Counted from the first letter of the stretch, positions 27,724-38,843 are shown. The stretch is 64,000 nucleotides of DNA from Marinifilum caeruleilacunae (GCF_013141825.1 NZ_RZNH01000002.1:215522-279521), one strand, 5' to 3'. Numbers and translations: made by a program. The notes: generated by a model from the sequence alone, not told the origin.

Positions 27724-28836
27724 TTAAGATTTCGATTTGATATACTCGGTAGGTGTGATATCGTGAAATTGTTTAAATACACGATTGAATGAAGATTTTG
27801 AATTGAAGCCACAATCGAAGGCCAGGTATAGTAAGGTTTTGTCTTCGTGAGCTTTTTGCTCGATCAAGTGTATAAAATAGTTAATGCGATAAGAGTTGAT
27901 AAAATCGGAATAAGATCGATTGGCACTTCGGTTAATGGCCTGAGAAATGGTATGCTCTGGCACATCAATCATAGCTGATAATTTTCGAAGCGTTAAGTCT
28001 CCATCTTTGTAAACCTCTTTTTGCTCTATAAATTCACAAATCTGTTGAAACTGTTCATCGTACGGATTTTCATCATCTACAACCACCTGTTCTCTGGAAT
28101 TGTTTGCTGCTGGAGCAACAAGTGCAACACTTAAAGGATGAGCAAAAATGTAGGAATACTTCGTGTATATATATACAAATGAGATGACAAAAACAGAAAC
28201 GATAATATTAATCAACATCACCTGGTCGATTACAAAATGAACACCATTGGATCCCAACAATTTGATCAGAAATACCACCGACAACAAAATGAGCACTCCA
28301 TTACCAATACTGCTGATCCATTTTACTCCATAAGGATTTCCTTTGGTAAAGGATTTATTCTTTTGAACTTTCAAAATCATAATATAGCCCGTTAATACAT
28401 AAGCCAAAATGATTAAGAATTTCATGTAAACAGAAATAACAGCATAGATATTATCGGAATGCGAACAACCGCCTTCTTCCAAACAATCGACCAAACCTAA
28501 AGATTTTGTGGTGGTTTTGTATCCCATGTAAATTCCGAAAGGAATCAGGTGAAGCAGGTGCTTCTTTCCGAAAGAAAAATCAGGATTTACAAGACTTAGT
28601 ACATAGAAATAGAACATTGTACCATGCAATACATGACTGGCACAAGCAAACTCGTAAACCCAATGAAAATCGTGAAACAAATTTTGAGAAGACAAAAAGA
28701 AGGTTACTTCGGCAAGCGCAACAAGGAAAAGCCAGAAAGTGAAAATTTTATCGGACAGGTGATTTGCTTTACGCGACATGATAGACACCATAAAAAACAC
28801 CAGGATGGCCAAACAAATCACAAACAAATAATCCAT
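27724..28836 (-). CDS. Membrane-anchored AraC-family transcriptional regulator
   Basis: A 370-residue protein. Residues 1-230 contain about seven hydrophobic helices (LFVICLAILVFFMVSIM; IFTFWLFLVALAEVTFFL; KFLIILAYVLTGYIMIL; MLINIIVSVFVISFVYI). Residues about 260-368 are the AraC double HTH (LTLRKLSAMIDVPEHTISQAIN; LAFDCGFNSKSSFNRVFKQFHDITPTEY). This layout is common in Bacteroidota and suggests a regulator that senses a signal in or across the membrane. Its targets are unknown; the divergent K+ channel and the downstream polyferredoxin operon are the nearest candidates. Confidence 0.87.
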   Translation of the reverse strand: MDYLFVICLAILVFFMVSIMSRKANHLSDKIFTFWLFLVALAEVTFFLSSQNLFHDFHWVYEFACASHVLHGTMFYFYVLSLVNPDFSFGKKHLLHLIPFGIYMGYKTTTKSLGLVDCLEEGGCSHSDNIYAVISVYMKFLIILAYVLTGYIMILKVQKNKSFTKGNPYGVKWISSIGNGVLILLSVVFLIKLLGSNGVHFVIDQVMLINIIVSVFVISFVYIYTKYSYIFAHPLSVALVAPAANNSREQVVVDDENPYDEQFQQICEFIEQKEVYKDGDLTLRKLSAMIDVPEHTISQAINRSANRSYSDFINSYRINYFIHLIEQKAHEDKTLLYLAFDCGFNSKSSFNRVFKQFHDITPTEYIKSKS

Positions 28837-29211
28837 ACTCTACCAACTTCTCTTTTAATTACTTTCGCTTATTTGACTAGCAATGTTAACTATTTTTAAG
28901 CATTTCAACAACTTATAATACAAATTCTCAGACTACAATTCTCATCAAATCAGATAAATAAAAACATAATTGTAAATCTTTCAGGAGTAATACAAACATG
29001 AAACACCAATATAAATAAGCTTTAAAATGATGTTGTAAATGCTATGTTTTAAGAATTATAGCTCAATCTTAAAAAAAACATAAATTGGTAATACCAAAGA
29101 TTATCGCATACTTTATTGAAAATAAAATTATCGAAACTTAAAAGGTTCTACATTTGTAAAATAGAATCGCTATAAATTATATTTAAGAATTAATTAACAA
29201 ATCGATCATAC
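28837..29211. other. Divergent intergenic region
   Basis: 375 bases between the AraC regulator and the K+ channel. Very AT-rich. Only the candidate -7 box at 29149-29156 is recognised. Confidence 0.5.
29149..29156 (+). promoter_or_regulatory. Candidate -7 box of ion channel gene
   Basis: TACATTTG matches TAnnTTTG, 56 bases before the channel ATG. The -33 region is weak (TTATCG). Confidence 0.5.
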
Positions 29212-29949
29212 ATGAGAGAGTATATCAGAAATATCGTAGAAGACAATACCACAAAAAAGGGAAAGATATTCGATTATATCATCCAGGTTTTAATCATGCT
29301 TTCGCTGATTTCTTTTTCGGTAGAAACTTTACCCAATAATTCTGAGCATGTAGTTTTGCTTCTTGAATATTTCGAGGTCTTTTGTATCATCGTTTTTTCC
29401 ATAGAATATTTATTGCGAATTTTTGTTTCGAAGAAACCACTCTCCTATATCTTTAGCTTTTATGGCATTATCGATTTACTGGCCATTCTACCTTTCTACT
29501 TGCGCGGAACGCTTGACTTTAGAGCCATTCGAGCTTTTCGTATTTTCAGGGTATTCAGAACCTTAAAACTAATCAGATACAACAGAGCTTTGCATCGTTT
29601 TCATATCGCTGCCAAAATTGTAAAGGAAGAAATCATTCTCTTCTTTATCGTAACCGGAATCTTGATTTTCTTATCGGCATCGGGCATTTACTTTTTTGAA
29701 AACGAAGCCCAGCCAAAAGTATTTGCATCGATATTTCATAGCTTGTGGTGGGCAATTGTAACCCTTACCACGGTTGGTTATGGCGATGTATATCCTATCA
29801 CGGTTGGCGGAAAAATATTCACTTTTTTTGTGCTGTTAATTGGCGTTGGTGTGGTTACCGTTCCGGCTGGATTGGTTGCCACTTCACTTTCCAAGGCAAG
29901 AGAAATTGAAGAAGAAGAAAGAAAAAACACGCCCTCTCAAACCTCATAA
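29212..29949 (+). CDS. Voltage-gated potassium channel
   Basis: A 245-residue six-TM channel subunit of the ion-transport family. The S4 voltage sensor shows arginines at every third position (R104, R107, R110, R113, R116, then K119, R122). The pore loop carries the K+ selectivity filter TVGYGD (187-192) preceded by WWAIVTLT, and the last helix (FTFFVLLIGVGVVTVPAGLVATSL) ends in a short acidic/basic coiled tail. It should form a tetrameric K+ channel in the inner membrane. No RCK domain. It has its own promoter box and is followed by the promoter and riboswitch of the thi operon. Confidence 0.93.
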   Translation: MREYIRNIVEDNTTKKGKIFDYIIQVLIMLSLISFSVETLPNNSEHVVLLLEYFEVFCIIVFSIEYLLRIFVSKKPLSYIFSFYGIIDLLAILPFYLRGTLDFRAIRAFRIFRVFRTLKLIRYNRALHRFHIAAKIVKEEIILFFIVTGILIFLSASGIYFFENEAQPKVFASIFHSLWWAIVTLTTVGYGDVYPITVGGKIFTFFVLLIGVGVVTVPAGLVATSLSKAREIEEEERKNTPSQTS

Positions 29950-30006
29950 TGTGCAACTTACAACCCCACACTCATTCCTTGAATCTTTTTTTTGAGTAAA
30001 TTATGA

Positions 30007-30036
30007 TTGTTATTCAAGAAATTTCATTTAAGTTTG
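30007..30036 (+). promoter_or_regulatory. Promoter of the thiamin operon
   Basis: TTG at 30007-30009, 19-base spacer, and -7 box TAAGTTTG at 30029-30036, a good Bacteroidota promoter. The expected start lies at about 30043, just before the TPP aptamer. Confidence 0.75.
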
Positions 30037-30047
30037 CCAACATTATT

Positions 30048-30118
30048 AACAAGGGGTGCCTATAACGGCTGAGATTATACCCTATGAACCTGGGCGAGTA
30101 ATGCCGCCAAGGGATTGT
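30048..30118 (+). ncRNA. TPP riboswitch (THI element)
   Basis: Conserved aptamer blocks appear in order: GGGGTGCC, GGCTGAGATTATACCC, GAACCTG, GTAATGCCGCCAAGGGA. It sits between the thi promoter and thiS. The aptamer senses thiamin diphosphate. The expression platform between 30119 and thiS shows no clear terminator hairpin, so translation control at thiS is the more likely mode. Confidence 0.95.
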
Positions 30119-30156
30119 ATCTATCTCCTGTTTCTACTCCTGTAATCTTTTTTGTA

Positions 30157-30360
30157 ATGAACATTTTTTGTAATGGTAATCCAATTGCTTTGGATGATTG
30201 TACTTCGCTATTTACACTTTTATCGGTGACTGAATACGTGAACCAAAAAGGTATTGCAGTGGCTGTAAACAATTGTGTAATCAAAAAACAGGATTGGGAA
30301 TCTCACCAACTTCAGGAAAACGATAAAGTATTGATTGTTTCGGCTACTAAGGGAGGATGA
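30157..30360 (+). CDS. thiS: Sulfur carrier protein ThiS
   Basis: A 67-residue ubiquitin-like carrier with the C-terminal Gly-Gly (ATKGG) that is adenylated by ThiF and carries sulfur as a thiocarboxylate for thiazole synthesis by ThiG. The ATG at 30157 gives a start (MNIFCNGNP) matching the family; a longer frame back to a TTG at 30115 would run into the riboswitch and is rejected. First gene of the thi operon, 91 bases before thiC. Confidence 0.93.
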   Translation: MNIFCNGNPIALDDCTSLFTLLSVTEYVNQKGIAVAVNNCVIKKQDWESHQLQENDKVLIVSATKGG

Positions 30361-30439
30361 AAGTAATTTTCATTGTACAACAGCAGTAGATTCAACTTAC
30401 TTCGTTTTGCGTCTCTTGTTTTCATTTTAAGAACATTAA

Positions 30440-32254
<1,815 letters not shown>

Positions 32255-32257
32255 AGC

Positions 32258-32884
32258 ATGAAATTGATATTGGTATCATATCCAGATTTTTTTAAAGGGG
32301 AAACCAGCATTGTTTCCTCTTTACTGGATTCTTATGATTTCACATTTCATCTGCGAAAACCTCAAGCTTCCAAACAGGAATTAATTGATTACCTGGATGA
32401 AATTCCTACCAGACTACATTCTAAAATTGTCTTGCATAACGAAATAGAAGTTTTTTCGAGCTACAAGCTTGAAGGAATGCATTTCTCGGGAGCAAAAAGA
32501 GAATCTGCCCAGGAACTGGCAAAAACTGTGACGAAAGGAACATCTTGCCATTCCATATCAGAGATTAAATCTTTAGAAAAAACTTTCGACTATGTCTATT
32601 TAAGTCCGATTTTCGAAAGCATTTCAAAACAAGGCTATCAGGGAAACCTGGATATGGAAGAAGTGAAAGTATTTCTGGAAGAAGCAAAACAAAACCAGGT
32701 CTACGCACTGGGAGGAATAGCTATCGAGAACATCCATCACATCAAGCAATTCGCATTCGATGGACTTGCTGTTTTAGGTGCAGTCTGGACCCTTAACCCT
32801 CTAAAGAATCGGGATATGATTCAATCCAATTTCAATAAAATCTACTCAAAAATTCAGTCTGTTTATGAAAAAAGCAATTCCTAA
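32258..32884 (+). CDS. ThiE/TenI-fold protein (thiamin phosphate synthase-like)
   Basis: A 208-residue TIM-barrel protein of the ThiE/TenI superfamily. The motifs are recognisable but divergent: FHLRKP in place of QxRxK, LHNE in place of INDx, MHFSG, SPIFESISKQGY for the phosphate loop, and YALGGI. The changes at substrate residues suggest a TenI-type aminase/aromatase role or a reduced synthase, while the next gene looks like the true ThiE. It begins three bases after the thiC stop and overlaps the next gene by 20 bases, so translation is coupled. Confidence 0.82.
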   Translation: MKLILVSYPDFFKGETSIVSSLLDSYDFTFHLRKPQASKQELIDYLDEIPTRLHSKIVLHNEIEVFSSYKLEGMHFSGAKRESAQELAKTVTKGTSCHSISEIKSLEKTFDYVYLSPIFESISKQGYQGNLDMEEVKVFLEEAKQNQVYALGGIAIENIHHIKQFAFDGLAVLGAVWTLNPLKNRDMIQSNFNKIYSKIQSVYEKSNS

Positions 32885-33473
32885 AATTCAATATATCACA
32901 CAGGATCATCCTGAATTGTCGCATTCCATGCAAGCCAAACTGGCATTTGAAAAAGGCATTGAGGCAGTTCAAATCAGGATGAAAAACAGTAGTGAAAAAG
33001 AAATATTAACGGAGGCCAGAATGGCAATGCAATATGCCGATGAGATGGATGGCACTTTAATTATTAATGATTCCATTGCCATTGCCAAAGAAATTGGAGC
33101 ACATGCCCTGCATCTAGGATTGAATGACACTCCAATTGATGAAGCCAGGAAAATTCTTGGTGCAGAAATCATTATTGGTGGAACTGCAAATACACTGGAA
33201 GACATTGTTATTCAAAAATCCCGTGGAGCGGACTATGTAGGCCTTGGACCATTCAGACATACAAGTACGAAGAAGAATTTAAGTCCAATTCTTGGTTTGG
33301 AAGGGTATCAAAATATCCTATCTAAAATGAATGAAAAGGGATTAGAAATTCCAATTGTAGCAGTAGGAGGAATACTTCTTGAAGAAATTGAATTATTGCA
33401 AAACGCAGGCTTGTACGGACTTGCCATTTCAGGTGCATTATTGAAAACACTAAACAACCAAACTCATGAATGA
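32865..33473 (+). CDS. thiE: Thiamin phosphate synthase ThiE
   Basis: Joins HMP-PP and the thiazole phosphate to thiamin phosphate. 202 residues. Canonical residues are kept: QIRMK (pyrophosphate site), [21 protein letters not shown] (thiazole phosphate loop) and VAVGGI. It starts inside the previous TenI-like gene (20-base overlap) and overlaps thiG by eight bases, typical of translational coupling in thi operons. Confidence 0.93.
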   Translation: MKKAIPKIQYITQDHPELSHSMQAKLAFEKGIEAVQIRMKNSSEKEILTEARMAMQYADEMDGTLIINDSIAIAKEIGAHALHLGLNDTPIDEARKILGAEIIIGGTANTLEDIVIQKSRGADYVGLGPFRHTSTKKNLSPILGLEGYQNILSKMNEKGLEIPIVAVGGILLEEIELLQNAGLYGLAISGALLKTLNNQTHE

Positions 33474-34242
33474 TTTAAAACTAGGAGATAAAATATTTAC
33501 ATCCCGCCTTTTCACCGGAACCGGGAAATTCAGTTCGAACGAAGTGATGAAAGAAGCCATCGAAGCTTCGGGTTCAGAATTGGTAACCATGGCTTTAAAA
33601 AGAATTGACATAGAGGATGAGAATGACAATATGTTGCAACATCTTCAGATACCAGGTGTTAACTTACTGCCAAATACTTCGGGCGTACGCAACGCCAAGG
33701 AAGCGGTATTTGCTGCACAACTAACAAGAGAAGCCCTGGAAACCAACTGGTTAAAATTAGAAATTCATCCAGATCCTAAATATCTTTTACCCGATGGAGA
33801 AGAAACCTTAAAAGCTGCAGAAGAACTTGTAAAGCTTGGCTTTCACGTATTGCCTTACGTACAGGCAGATCCCGTGCTTTGCAAAAAGCTGGAAGAAGTG
33901 GGTACTGCTGCCGTAATGCCATTGGGATCACCAATTGGATCGAACAATGGTTTACAAACCATCGATTTTTTAAAAATTATTATCGAGCAAAGTAATGTTC
34001 CTGTTGTAGTTGATGCCGGAATTGGAGCTCCTTCACATGCAGCTGCTGCCATGGAAATAGGTGCTGATGCCGTTCTTGTGAATACAGCAATTGCAGTATC
34101 ACCCAATCCGGTTGAAATGGCAAAAGCTTTTAAAATGGCTGTTGAAGCAGGAAGAATGGCTTTTGAGGCAAAACTGGCAGAACGATCGATGGGTGCTAAT
34201 GCAAGCAGTCCTTTAACAGCATTCCTCGAAGATTTGGATTAA
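33466..34242 (+). CDS. thiG: Thiazole synthase ThiG
   Basis: Forms the thiazole ring from deoxyxylulose phosphate, dehydroglycine and ThiS thiocarboxylate. 258 residues, standard length. Motifs [16 protein letters not shown] (candidate Schiff-base Lys region), [53 protein letters not shown] are all present. It overlaps thiE by eight bases and lies 48 bases before thiH. Confidence 0.96.
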   Translation: MNDLKLGDKIFTSRLFTGTGKFSSNEVMKEAIEASGSELVTMALKRIDIEDENDNMLQHLQIPGVNLLPNTSGVRNAKEAVFAAQLTREALETNWLKLEIHPDPKYLLPDGEETLKAAEELVKLGFHVLPYVQADPVLCKKLEEVGTAAVMPLGSPIGSNNGLQTIDFLKIIIEQSNVPVVVDAGIGAPSHAAAAMEIGADAVLVNTAIAVSPNPVEMAKAFKMAVEAGRMAFEAKLAERSMGANASSPLTAFLEDLD

Positions 34243-34290
34243 TATCGTAACATGAGAAAGTTAAAAGGCATAACCTATTAAGTCATAAGA

Positions 34291-35403
34291 ATGAGTTTCT
34301 ATAACGAAATACAAAAATACAATTGGGAGGAAGTCAAAGATCAAATCTATTCCAAAACCACGGATGATGTAAAAAGAGCCCTGCAAAAGGAGAAAATTGA
34401 TTTGCATGATTTCCAGGCGCTCATTTCGCCTGCTGGCACAGAATATTTGGAGATTATGGCGCAGAAAAGTATGCATCTTACCCAAAAGCGATTTGGAAAA
34501 TGCATTCAAATGTATATTCCTCTTTACATCTCCAATTCCTGCACAAACACTTGCGTTTATTGTGGTTTTAACTGTAAAAATGAGTTTGAGCGAAAGATTT
34601 TAAACCGTTCCGACTTAATCGATGAAGCCAAAGAAATTAAAAAGCTAGGCTTTGAGCATATATTGCTGGTTAGTGGTGAGGATCAGAAAAGATGTGGCAG
34701 TGCTTACATCTCAGAAATGATGGATACCATAAAAGATGATTTTTCACTGATATCGCTGGAAGCACAGCCTCTTGAAGTGGATGAGTATGAAAAATTAACA
34801 CACAAAGGATTACATACCGTATACATCTACCAGGAAACCTATAATGAGTCCAATTACAAAAAATATCATCCGGCAGGAAAAAAATCCAATTTCCAATTTC
34901 GATTGGAAACGCCCGACAGATTGGGACAGGCTGGCGTACACAAAGTTGGATTGGGCTGTTTGCTAGGTTTGGAAGATTGGCGAGTGGATAGTTTTTTTAC
35001 CGCTCTTCACCTTCAATATCTGGAAAAAACATACTGGAAGAGTAAATATTCGATCTCATTCCCAAGACTGCGTCCTCATACCGGAGGCTTTCAACCCAAC
35101 TACGAAACCTCACAAAAAGATTTGGTACAGCTCATTACTGCATACCGACTCTTCAATCATCATGTTGAAATTTCATTGTCTACAAGAGAAAGCGAACAGT
35201 TTCGTGATAACATGTTGAAACTGGGAGCGACTTCTTTTAGTGCGGGATCAAAAACAAATCCCGGAGGATATTCAAACAAGGAAGAATCGTTGGAACAATT
35301 TTCCATTAACGATGACAGAAGTCCTGCAGAAATTGCAGAGATGATTCAATCCAAAGGTTACGAAGTGGTCTGGAAAGACTGGGATAATTTTATGCAATTG
35401 TAA
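34291..35403 (+). CDS. thiH: 2-iminoacetate synthase ThiH
   Basis: Radical SAM tyrosine lyase making dehydroglycine for ThiG. 370 residues. The SAM cluster motif CxxxCxxC is at Cys84, Cys88 and Cys91 (CTNTCVYCGF). VSGEDQKRC, EAQPLEVDEYEKL, YQETYNESNYKKYHP and FPRLRPHTGGF are typical. Presence of ThiH rather than ThiO fits an anaerobic or facultative lifestyle. Confidence 0.96.
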   Translation: MSFYNEIQKYNWEEVKDQIYSKTTDDVKRALQKEKIDLHDFQALISPAGTEYLEIMAQKSMHLTQKRFGKCIQMYIPLYISNSCTNTCVYCGFNCKNEFERKILNRSDLIDEAKEIKKLGFEHILLVSGEDQKRCGSAYISEMMDTIKDDFSLISLEAQPLEVDEYEKLTHKGLHTVYIYQETYNESNYKKYHPAGKKSNFQFRLETPDRLGQAGVHKVGLGCLLGLEDWRVDSFFTALHLQYLEKTYWKSKYSISFPRLRPHTGGFQPNYETSQKDLVQLITAYRLFNHHVEISLSTRESEQFRDNMLKLGATSFSAGSKTNPGGYSNKEESLEQFSINDDRSPAEIAEMIQSKGYEVVWKDWDNFMQL

Positions 35404-35407
35404 ACAG

Positions 35408-36109
35408 ATGAAGGAAATTCAAAAAGAGCGATACAACAGGCATATCATCCTGTCTGAAATTGGCGAAGAAGGTCAAAAGAAATTATTGAATGCAAAAGTA
35501 TTGGTTGTTGGTGCAGGAGGTTTGGGAGCTCCTGTGCTGCAATACCTTGTGGCGGCAGGCGTTGGGTACATTGGGATTGTTGATGCCGACACTGTAAGTT
35601 TGTCGAACCTGCAACGGCAAATTCTATACCGTGAAAATCAGATTGGCAAGTCGAAAGTCGAACATGCAAAACAAAGCTTGACTCAACTGAATTCGGATGT
35701 GAAAATTAGTACATACTCGTTCATGCTTGATGATAGCAATGCCGAAGAAATTATTTCTGCTTACGATGTAATTGTTGGAGCAACAGATAATTTCGATTCC
35801 CGAAAGTGCATCGATCGAATATCAAAACAACAAGGCAAAGCCTTTGTTCATGGATCGATTGGAGAATTTGAAGGGCAAATTTCAGTATTGAATCATAAGG
35901 GTGGTCCCTCCTATTTTGATCTGTTTCCTGATACACCCGATGAATCGGCTTTGCCACTTGGTGTATTGGGTGTTTTACCAGGAATCATTGGCAGCATGCA
36001 AGCTTGTGAAGCCATAAAAATCATTCTTGAAATTGGAGATATTTTATCTGGAAAATTATTGATTTATGATGCTCTTTCACATCAAGTGAATATCATAAAT
36101 TTCTCCTGA
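35408..36109 (+). CDS. thiF: ThiF/MoeB-type adenylyltransferase lacking Zn and transfer cysteines
   Basis: E1-like enzyme expected to adenylate the ThiS C-terminus. 233 residues with the ATP loop VVGAGGLGA (34-42), SNLQRQILY and GATDNFDSR. In the usual form the segment after GGP carries CYRC zinc ligands and a following active-site Cys; here it reads GGPSYFDLFPDTPDESALPLG, so the CxxC pair and the sulfur-transfer Cys are all absent. It can still adenylate in principle, but sulfur must come from another protein. It starts four bases after thiH and is the last gene before a strong terminator. Confidence 0.88.
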   Translation: MKEIQKERYNRHIILSEIGEEGQKKLLNAKVLVVGAGGLGAPVLQYLVAAGVGYIGIVDADTVSLSNLQRQILYRENQIGKSKVEHAKQSLTQLNSDVKISTYSFMLDDSNAEEIISAYDVIVGATDNFDSRKCIDRISKQQGKAFVHGSIGEFEGQISVLNHKGGPSYFDLFPDTPDESALPLGVLGVLPGIIGSMQACEAIKIILEIGDILSGKLLIYDALSHQVNIINFS

Positions 36110-36118
36110 TAAAAATTT

Positions 36119-36157
36119 AAAAGGCCAATGTAATTCTTCTACAATGGCCTTTTTTTT
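36119..36157 (+). terminator. Terminator of the thi operon
   Basis: AAGGCCA (36121-36127) and TGGCCTT with an inner TGTA/TACA stem are followed by eight or more T. Confidence 0.9.
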
Positions 36158-36182
36158 ACCTCGGTATGCTGTAATATAAAAT

Positions 36183-36222
36183 AAAAAAAACGTCACCAAT
36201 TCATATCAGTGACGTTTATTTT
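36183..36222 (-). terminator. Terminator (bidirectional form) of DUF885-type gene
   Basis: AAACGTCAC (36188-36196) pairs with GTGACGTTT (36209-36217). The minus strand continues into eight T, the plus strand into ATTTTTTG, so it can stop transcription from both sides. Confidence 0.88.
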
Positions 36223-36225
36223 TTG

Positions 36226-37524
36226 TTATCTCAAATTCTCAGGAACCTGAGGTGTAGATATTAAATGAGTGAAAATTTCCCATCGCTTATCGGGATTGCT
36301 TTCTACTCCTCCTCTCTTTTCTACATATTCTTTTACCATATCCTGTCCCCAGTTGTAATTGATGATATAGCTTCGGTAAGTTTCAGGAAATCTGAAAGTA
36401 GATTCGCTCGCTCTGCGCAAAGCATATTTTTCCATCCATTTTCCTGTCTCTTCTTTCGACCATTTTCCATCAAGGTAGTTTCGCATAGCAGTGGTTCTGG
36501 CGTAAGTTAATTCATGAGTCAGTTCCTGAATTTTATAATACAGATCTACTTTATCAGTATCCAATCCGGCAAGCGGGAATAACACTTCTTTCTCGAATTT
36601 CATTCTCTCTTCGCGAGGAAATACCACATGAATTCCATAGTTTGCAGTTCCTTCTGCAATTAAGGATTGTGGACTAAACAATGGATAAACCGAAAATTCG
36701 TTCCATCCTCTTTCTTTTACCAGGTTCGATTCCAACAAAGAATTGTACACATGGTGCCCCGGATATCCTTCATGGCTTGCCAAATCAATTGCCCTGTCAA
36801 TAAGGATTGGGAAATCGATATTCACCTGTATCAAACTAAAGTTATTTCCTTTATACCAATTGTATCCTGCCCAGGCTTTATCAGTAACATATTCCAATTC
36901 GAAGTTTTCATTTTCAGGCAAAGGAATGTGTTGTTTGGTTCTTTTGCGCGATTCCTCAATGGCAGCTCTAAATACGGCGTCCACCTTATCTTTTGGAATC
37001 ACAAAATCTTTCTGAAAAACCGATAGTCGATCAATTAGGCTTCCTTTTCCCGGAACGAGTCTCTCCAATTCATTGATGATTCCTGCGAAATGCTCATCTT
37101 CAAAATCGGGAACTACAGCATCGTACAAATGCTTCGACTCCTCGTTAAAAGTAAAGTTCTTTCCCGAAAGCATTTCCACTCTTGCTCTTACAGCAATAAA
37201 TTGCTTTAACAGGTATTGCTTCCTCAACTGAAGCATTTCATCCTCTTTAGAGAGGTCCAATTCTTTGACTTTTGCACTTAATTCATCAAGTCGTGCAATG
37301 AGTTCATCAGCTGGAATTTGTTCTTTCTTTAGTTTCTCAACCTCATTTTTCCAATCTTCTGGTCCGTAATATGCATCAACATACAAAGGATCGTACAATC
37401 CAATTTCAAGTACTGTTTTCACATACCTTTCCGCCACATGATTCATTACTGTATTTACATCAGCCTTTTGCTGACATGAAAACAATATCCCGCTAAGGAA
37501 AACAAGAGATAAAAATTTCTTCAT
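36226..37524 (-). CDS. DUF885-family metallopeptidase-like lipoprotein
   Basis: A lipoprotein of 432 residues; the ATG at 37524 gives a lipobox LFSC (Cys17), whereas a start at 37569 would add 15 unlikely residues. The DUF885 signature HEGYPGHHVYN is at about residue 251, with AEGTANYG downstream, both typical of the family's metal-binding helix pair. Family members are putative zinc peptidases; activity is unproven. The C-terminal part (RSYIINYNWGQDMVKEYVEKRGG) is standard. Periplasmic or surface location. Confidence 0.87.
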   Translation of the reverse strand: MKKFLSLVFLSGILFSCQQKADVNTVMNHVAERYVKTVLEIGLYDPLYVDAYYGPEDWKNEVEKLKKEQIPADELIARLDELSAKVKELDLSKEDEMLQLRKQYLLKQFIAVRARVEMLSGKNFTFNEESKHLYDAVVPDFEDEHFAGIINELERLVPGKGSLIDRLSVFQKDFVIPKDKVDAVFRAAIEESRKRTKQHIPLPENENFELEYVTDKAWAGYNWYKGNNFSLIQVNIDFPILIDRAIDLASHEGYPGHHVYNSLLESNLVKERGWNEFSVYPLFSPQSLIAEGTANYGIHVVFPREERMKFEKEVLFPLAGLDTDKVDLYYKIQELTHELTYARTTAMRNYLDGKWSKEETGKWMEKYALRRASESTFRFPETYRSYIINYNWGQDMVKEYVEKRGGVESNPDKRWEIFTHLISTPQVPENLR

Positions 37525-37571
37525 ATAAAGAATTTTAATGGTTAAGTTGATTGTGTTTAAGTAATACAATC

Positions 37572-37579
37572 CAAATTTA
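37572..37579 (-). promoter_or_regulatory. Candidate -7 box of DUF885 gene
   Basis: Read on the minus strand the bases are TAAATTTG, matching TAnnTTTG, 48 bases before the chosen ATG; this supports the start at 37524 because a start at 37569 would leave almost no leader. Confidence 0.5.
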
Positions 37580-37703
37580 TAAAAGCATTTTCAAAAATGA
37601 ATCAGGAAGCTGTGATTTCTTTTTACTAAATATCCTACCTAAGGGCTCGGGCAATATCACATTTTTCTATTATTTTAGATCTTCTTAAAAATACAAATAC
37701 AAT

Positions 37704-38129
37704 ATGGACGCGATACTTTTAAAAGATTCACTACATACGAATGATGTCAAAGATTTAATTCTGAAAGGGGTTAAGGATATGGATATCAACCAGGATAAAA
37801 GGGATGAGATTGAACAGGAAGCAAACCAGCTTTCTGATGCTTTTGTTGAGAGCATTACTTATCATACCCAGCATGGAAAGGAGAACGATTCAAGTTATGC
37901 TTTTCAGATAGCCGTAAAATTCAACCACTTTACAGAGGAGTTTCGAAAAGTATTCCTAAAAAATTACAAACAGGATGTATTGGTTGGTTTTGGAATCAGC
38001 GCAATCTGGATGGGAATTTTAAATGGCCTGGATGCTGAAAGCGGCATTATGCCAAATCATCCGTTTAAACGAGAAATTGCAAATTGCCTTGTTGCCATCG
38101 CCGAAATTTTAGATGAATCGAAACAATAA
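37704..38129 (+). CDS. Hypothetical cytosolic protein, 141 aa
   Basis: A 141-residue acidic, helical protein without signal peptide or membrane segment. Contains VESITYHTQHGKENDSSYAF and a C-terminal FGISAIWMGILNGLDAESGIMPNHPFKREIANCLVAIAEIL. I do not recognise a family. It has its own terminator, and codon use looks like its neighbours, so it is a real gene. Confidence 0.75.
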   Translation: MDAILLKDSLHTNDVKDLILKGVKDMDINQDKRDEIEQEANQLSDAFVESITYHTQHGKENDSSYAFQIAVKFNHFTEEFRKVFLKNYKQDVLVGFGISAIWMGILNGLDAESGIMPNHPFKREIANCLVAIAEILDESKQ

Positions 38130-38136
38130 AACAATC

Positions 38137-38174
38137 AAAAATCCCCGTAAGGAAATAACCTTTCGGGGATTTTG
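38137..38174 (+). terminator. Terminator after 141-aa gene
   Basis: AAAATCCCCG (38137-38146) pairs with CGGGGATTTT (38164-38173), with an inner AAGG/CCTT stem. Confidence 0.82.
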
Positions 38175-38243
38175 AGTTTAAAGTATATAAGATCTGGCCA
38201 AGAAGTTAACTCCAGGTAATAAAATCGAAATCAATAAAAAACA

Positions 38244-38843
38244 ATGAGACAGAATGTAGAAATAATATACAAAAGTCAGTTTTCCCCAATTGTATTCATT
38301 GCGCTTATCATTGGCATTGGAGGCTTTGGTTTTGTAGGTTTTATGTTATTGGAAAACTATAAAGAAATTGGAGGGGCAATACTTCTTCTACCAGCACTGT
38401 TTTTCATATTGAGCTCATTTTGCTTGACTGCTTTACTGACTCTAAAAACAGTAGTCTTCACTCCGCAAAAATTAATGGTGAACTACATATTCTTACCATT
38501 GAAATATAAATTTGATTGGAATGAAATTAGTGATGTAAAAATGAAATTTGCTGCAATGAGAGCAGGGGATAATTATAAAGTTGTTTACAAAGGATCAGAT
38601 TTAAAAATATATTTTGGCAAGAAGTCTTTTGTATTAGAATCGGTTGGCTATTTAAGATTTGAAGAACTTTTATCAACATTTGAAAAAAAGATTACTCCAG
38701 GCTTACGAAAAAAAATGAAATCGACATACAAAAGAAGCAAAAAGAAGTTTTGGGAAGAAGATGATAAGTATTGGACAATTCAGCACAAGATAGTATTACC
38801 AATTAGTTTGGGAATATTGATTCTCATATTACTTTGTAGATAA
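38244..38843 (+). CDS. Membrane protein with PH-like domain, hypothetical
   Basis: A 199-residue protein with two N-terminal membrane segments (about 14-35 and 43-66), a middle beta-rich part (VVFTPQKLMVNYIFLPLKYKFDWNEISDVKMKF) like a bacterial PH domain, a basic linker (KKMKSTYKRSKKKFWEE), and one C-terminal membrane segment (IVLPISLGILILILLCR). The function is unknown. Not obviously in an operon with its neighbours. Confidence 0.72.
   Translation: MRQNVEIIYKSQFSPIVFIALIIGIGGFGFVGFMLLENYKEIGGAILLLPALFFILSSFCLTALLTLKTVVFTPQKLMVNYIFLPLKYKFDWNEISDVKMKFAAMRAGDNYKVVYKGSDLKIYFGKKSFVLESVGYLRFEELLSTFEKKITPGLRKKMKSTYKRSKKKFWEEDDKYWTIQHKIVLPISLGILILILLCR

Noticed and set aside
30115-30156. TTG start extending thiS into the riboswitch
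   Set aside because: The ATG at 30157 gives the family N-terminus; the longer version would begin inside the TPP aptamer.
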